Positions 60,716-64,000 of a stretch of 64,000 bases of DNA are shown here, piece by piece. Within the stretch, counting starts at the first letter, position 1, and the number at the start of each line of letters is the position of its first letter. Position numbers and translations under genes: made by a program. The stretch spans positions 124,001 through 188,000 of the forward strand of contig NZ_PENW01000026.1 of NCBI RefSeq assembly GCF_003144405.1, read 5' to 3'. Origin of the DNA: Proteus cibi (GTDB lineage: Bacteria > Pseudomonadota > Gammaproteobacteria > Enterobacterales > Enterobacteriaceae). The notes under the pieces are model-generated. The model was not told the origin of the DNA. It made no database searches and worked only from the letters and a program-made list of their open reading frames with translations.

Positions 60716-61786
60716 ATGAAATTAACAACAGCAAATTTTTATTTCAATACGCTAAAATTACTTTTTACTGGCGCAATGTTATGTACTCCAATTGTTGCAT
60801 CTGCTTATATTCATGGTGAGGTTCGCACGGTTGGAGGTCCTAATATTTTTAGAGTTGAGTTAAATAACGCAACCTTTCCTAATAACCGACCAGGCGAAAC
60901 GGCCACTGTTAACTTTTCCTTACCTGACAGATATTTAGCGACAGTTTATTGTCCTAAAGATCCCTTAGTTCCGAATTCTCGTACCTATTATATGGCTAAT
61001 TCCGACTTACGCTATTTAGGTAATAATTACTATGAACTTAATGAATACGTCGATGTTAAGATCAAGTTTTCCATTTGGGGACCTGATTCACTCCCTACCG
61101 TTCCTTTTATTGAAAAACCTAACAATCGAAATGGGCAACAAGGTTGCCGTGTTCCTCAATCACCCAAACCTAACATGTCATCAGGAAGTAGTGGTGTATT
61201 AGTCTTCCGCTTAAAAAAACCCATTATTAATGGGGTTTCATTAACAGGACAAGCTGTAGCTCAAATGTATGCACGTGTAGGTAATGGCTTATATCAAGAA
61301 TATGGCCCTGAACCCATTTCAAAATTAGTGATTAATTCAGGAATATTAACCACGGAAGATAAATGTACATTTAATAATGGCTCTCCCATTACCTTTGATT
61401 TTGGCAATGTCGGTAATACTTCTGACTATTTAAATGGTCAAAATTATAAGATCACACGCAATATTCCCATCAAGTGTGAAGGGGGAAGTTTTACTAATCC
61501 TAACAGTCGAATTATGTTTAAAATTCAAACTGGGAGCTCAGGTATCGCTAGTTTTAACCCTAATTATCTTGGCACAACCGGACCTGTAGATAGAACAAAT
61601 CTAGGCATTGTTTTAAGAGACAAATCAGGAGCGATTGTGCCACCTAATCAATATTTTTCTGTCGGGAAACTGAATAATTTTAAAGGAAGCTGGGAAGTCA
61701 CCGCGGCTCCCATTGCAAAAACAGGTAGCAAAATTACAGAAGGTGAATTTTCAGCACATGCCACATTAGTTGCGGAGTTTATGTAA
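60716..61786 (+). CDS. pmfE: Fimbrial tip adhesin, two-domain (PmfE-like)
   Basis: 356 aa. Signal peptide ending in VASA. An N-terminal receptor-binding-type domain (about 24-215) with a cysteine pair (TVYCPKD, QGCRVPQ) precedes a C-terminal pilin domain (ILTTEDKCTFNNGSPITFDFGNVG ... GEFSAHATLVAEFM), the architecture of tip adhesins. Only the pilin domain looks like known families; binding target unknown. The start is the ATG at 60716 with GGTAGGA; longer in-frame starts inside pmfD are rejected. Confidence 0.85.
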   Translation: MKLTTANFYFNTLKLLFTGAMLCTPIVASAYIHGEVRTVGGPNIFRVELNNATFPNNRPGETATVNFSLPDRYLATVYCPKDPLVPNSRTYYMANSDLRYLGNNYYELNEYVDVKIKFSIWGPDSLPTVPFIEKPNNRNGQQGCRVPQSPKPNMSSGSSGVLVFRLKKPIINGVSLTGQAVAQMYARVGNGLYQEYGPEPISKLVINSGILTTEDKCTFNNGSPITFDFGNVGNTSDYLNGQNYKITRNIPIKCEGGSFTNPNSRIMFKIQTGSSGIASFNPNYLGTTGPVDRTNLGIVLRDKSGAIVPPNQYFSVGKLNNFKGSWEVTAAPIAKTGSKITEGEFSAHATLVAEFM

Positions 61787-62334
61787 TGGGAAACACCATA
61801 ATAAAATCGACTCTTTCTCTTTTATTATTACTTTCACCCTCCACCTTTGCTGCAACAGAACTGATTGGTGGCGATATGGAATTTAAAGGTGTTGTGGTAG
61901 CACATGGTTGTACTATTGTTGCTGGTGATGAAAATAAAGTAATTGATTTCAAGCAGATATCAGCAAAAGATCTCTATACTTTTCAAAAAAGTGAGCCGGT
62001 TGCTTTTAGTATCAGTTTAGAAAACTGCAGTCAGGATATTTATAAAAGTGTCACGATTACGTTAGATGGGAAAGAACATCCTACTATGCCCGACCACCTA
62101 GCTGTTGTCGGCACAGGATCTGAAGATCCTAAAAGTATCGGGATTGTATTTACAGATCTTCAACGCAATATTATCCAATTAAAAAAGCCGAGCTCAACTC
62201 GACTTCTTAATAATAAGCGTATTCAGTTTAATTTTATGACATATGTTGAGGCATCACCCTCTGCGCTGAAAAATCAAACATTGCTAACAGGCCCTTTCCA
62301 AGCTCAAGCAACGTATACGCTTAATTATCAGTAA
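61786..62334 (+). CDS. pmfF: Minor fimbrial subunit (PmfF-like)
   Basis: 182 aa. Signal peptide ending in STFAA. Pilin features: cysteine pair (VAHGCTIV, LENCSQD) and the donor strand GPFQAQATYTLNYQ with a penultimate tyrosine. Its ATG overlaps the pmfE stop (TAATG). Likely an adaptor next to the tip. The last gene of the operon, 7 bp from the convergent tadA stop. Confidence 0.85.
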   Translation: MGNTIIKSTLSLLLLLSPSTFAATELIGGDMEFKGVVVAHGCTIVAGDENKVIDFKQISAKDLYTFQKSEPVAFSISLENCSQDIYKSVTITLDGKEHPTMPDHLAVVGTGSEDPKSIGIVFTDLQRNIIQLKKPSSTRLLNNKRIQFNFMTYVEASPSALKNQTLLTGPFQAQATYTLNYQ

Positions 62335-62341
62335 ACAGGTA

Positions 62342-62884
<543 letters not shown>

Positions 62885-62979
62885 TCATTATCATATAGCG
62901 GGATATTGTACCCTGTTTTCTATTGATAACTAAAGAGATTGTCTTGGATTGTTTATGACAAAGATAGCAAGATAAAACT

Positions 62980-63615
62980 TTAGTTTACGCGCGCTTCTGT
63001 GGCTAATTTGATCGCTAAAGCGCCTAAGATTGTTGCCATAAACCAACGTTGAACGAGTGCCCAACGAGGCCTTTGCATAAAGAATCCAGCAATCGAGCCA
63101 GCGGCAATAACAATCAATGCATTGACTGCAATACTAATAATAATTTGAATGCTACCTAATACTAATGATTGATTTAAAACACTGCCATTTTGAATGCTAA
63201 TAAATTGAGGCAACAGTGATAAGTACATTAATGCGATTTTAGGATTGAGCAGATTAGTGATAAACCCCATAACAAAGAGCTTTGTCATATTACCAGAAAG
63301 TAATTTTTTGGGATGGAAAATAGAACGCCCACCGGGCTTAATAGATTGCCAAGCGATATAAAAAAGGTAAATAGCACCACAAATTTTTAATGTATCGTAA
63401 GCATAAGGCACTGCCATAAAAATAGCTGTAATACCAAATGCCGCTAATAACATATAAAAAATATAGCCAACAGCTACACCAATTAATGAAATAAACCCAG
63501 CTTTTTTCCCTTGAGAAATTGATCGTGAAATCAGGTAAATCATATTAGGGCCGGGTGTTAGCACTAATCCTAAGGATAAAAGCGCAAACGTCCACATATT
63601 AAACAATGTTGGCAT
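62980..63615 (-). CDS. LysE/RhtB-family amino-acid exporter
   Basis: 211 aa, about six membrane segments. The family motif is GLVLTPGPNMIYLISRSISQGKKAG near residue 17. Homologs export homoserine, threonine, leucine and similar compounds; the substrate cannot be told from sequence alone. AAGGGG precedes the ATG. Single-gene unit next to tadA. Confidence 0.88.
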   Translation of the reverse strand: MPTLFNMWTFALLSLGLVLTPGPNMIYLISRSISQGKKAGFISLIGVAVGYIFYMLLAAFGITAIFMAVPYAYDTLKICGAIYLFYIAWQSIKPGGRSIFHPKKLLSGNMTKLFVMGFITNLLNPKIALMYLSLLPQFISIQNGSVLNQSLVLGSIQIIISIAVNALIVIAAGSIAGFFMQRPRWALVQRWFMATILGALAIKLATEARVN

Positions 63616-64000
63616 AGTATACCCCTTTATATTATTTTGTTATTTAACATCAATAACAGAGTGTTAAGTGTGCTGAATACCACAAAAAACACTATTTTTT
63701 GTTACTATTTTCTTGTTATTCATTTTTGTTTTTTTATTACCAAAAAAGCGGAAGGATCTTGAAAAATGCGTTATCGAACATTATCACCACCAAAAAACCT
63801 AACATTAAAAACATTACGAAATGTTATTCATGCAACTGGCTTTTATTTCTCTTCATTAGCCAATATTTAATATTTTATTTATACATTCTAATAAACCATT
63901 TGAACGATGCTACTTTAGGAAATTGCCTATAAATGGTAACCTAACTCCCCCTTTGCTTATTGCCTATTAAACAAAAAGATTGGGGTAATATTCCTATTTG
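63616..64000. other. Gene-poor right end of the window
   Basis: 385 bp, AT-rich. Beyond the lysE-type gene's leader and the weak small frame at 63766 I see no gene, terminator or repeat. The next gene is probably outside the window. Confidence 0.55.
63766..63870 (+). CDS. Possible 34-residue small protein
   Basis: ATG at 63766 with GGAAGGAT about 11 nt upstream, opening MRYRTLSPPKNLTLKTLRNV and ending in FYFSSLANI. Basic first half, hydrophobic end. No known family; spacing is long and the region is AT-rich. An overlapping frame at 63699-63932 looks worse. Weak call. Confidence 0.2.
   Translation: MRYRTLSPPKNLTLKTLRNVIHATGFYFSSLANI

Noticed and set aside
63699-63932. 77-codon plus-strand frame at the right end
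   Set aside because: Hydrophobic, Asn/Lys-rich, poor start; more likely noise than a membrane protein.

Overview
The window is a stretch of enterobacterial core chromosome, about 64 kb and AT-rich. Gene order and protein sequences point to Proteus, most likely P. mirabilis. Blocks collinear with E. coli include crr-cysMAWTP, yfeXY-ypeA-hemF, bamB-yfgM-hisS-ispG-rodZ-rlmN, pepB-iscX-fdx-hscAB-iscAUSR-trmJ-suhB, glyA-hmp, glnB-glrR-qseG-glrK-glmY-purL-mltF and tadA. Differences fit a Morganellaceae lineage: nadE lies between glrR and glnB, a pilW remnant lies between rodZ and rlmN, and a chaperone-usher fimbrial operon resembling pmfACDEF follows mltF. No phage, insertion sequence, CRISPR array, tRNA or rRNA was seen.

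Layout. 1-1.2 kb: end of the PTS operon (ptsI 3' end, crr). 1.2-1.4 kb: a palindromic repeat element with a partial tandem copy, touching the stop codon of a shortened cysM. 1.4-6.3 kb: sulfate/thiosulfate uptake and cysteine synthesis. 6.5-10 kb: heme-related YfeX, lipoprotein YfeY, acetyltransferase YpeA and HemF. 10-11.6 kb: an unknown lipoprotein and an MviM-type oxidoreductase. 11.7-20.5 kb: der, bamB, yfgM, hisS, ispG, rodZ, truncated pilW, rlmN. 20.6-29.5 kb: ndk, pbpC, yfhM (periplasmic alpha-2-macroglobulin) and an SseB reduced to its C-terminal domain. 29.6-37.6 kb: pepB, the full isc iron-sulfur operon with two IscR boxes side by side, and trmJ. 37.7-43.4 kb: suhB, hcaT, glyA, hmp and an unknown membrane protein. 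43.7-50.2 kb: glnB, nadE and the GlrK-QseG-GlrR envelope-stress system, followed by the sRNA gene glmY with a sigma-54 promoter and GlrR boxes. 50.2-55.9 kb: purL and mltF. 56.7-62.3 kb: the fimbrial operon. 62.3-64 kb: tadA, a LysE-type exporter and a gene-poor end.

How the parts work together. CysP, CysT, CysW and CysA import sulfate or thiosulfate, and CysM uses thiosulfate or sulfide to make cysteine. IscS draws sulfur from cysteine for IscU, with HscAB, Fdx, IscA and IscX, under IscR feedback. GlrK-GlrR with sigma-54 drives glmY, whose RNA controls GlmS and so amino-sugar supply for the wall; pbpC, yfhM, rodZ and mltF are wall genes. The glyA-hmp gap appears to combine purine (PurR), methionine (MetR) and nitric oxide (NsrR) signals.

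I found no clear new multi-gene system. The items most worth a second look are the repeat at the cysM end, the glmY control region, the glyA-hmp control region, the unknown membrane protein at 42.8 kb with its repeated E-x-G-x-E motif, the domain-reduced SseB and PilW, and the palindrome-rich 0.8 kb leader of the fimbrial operon.
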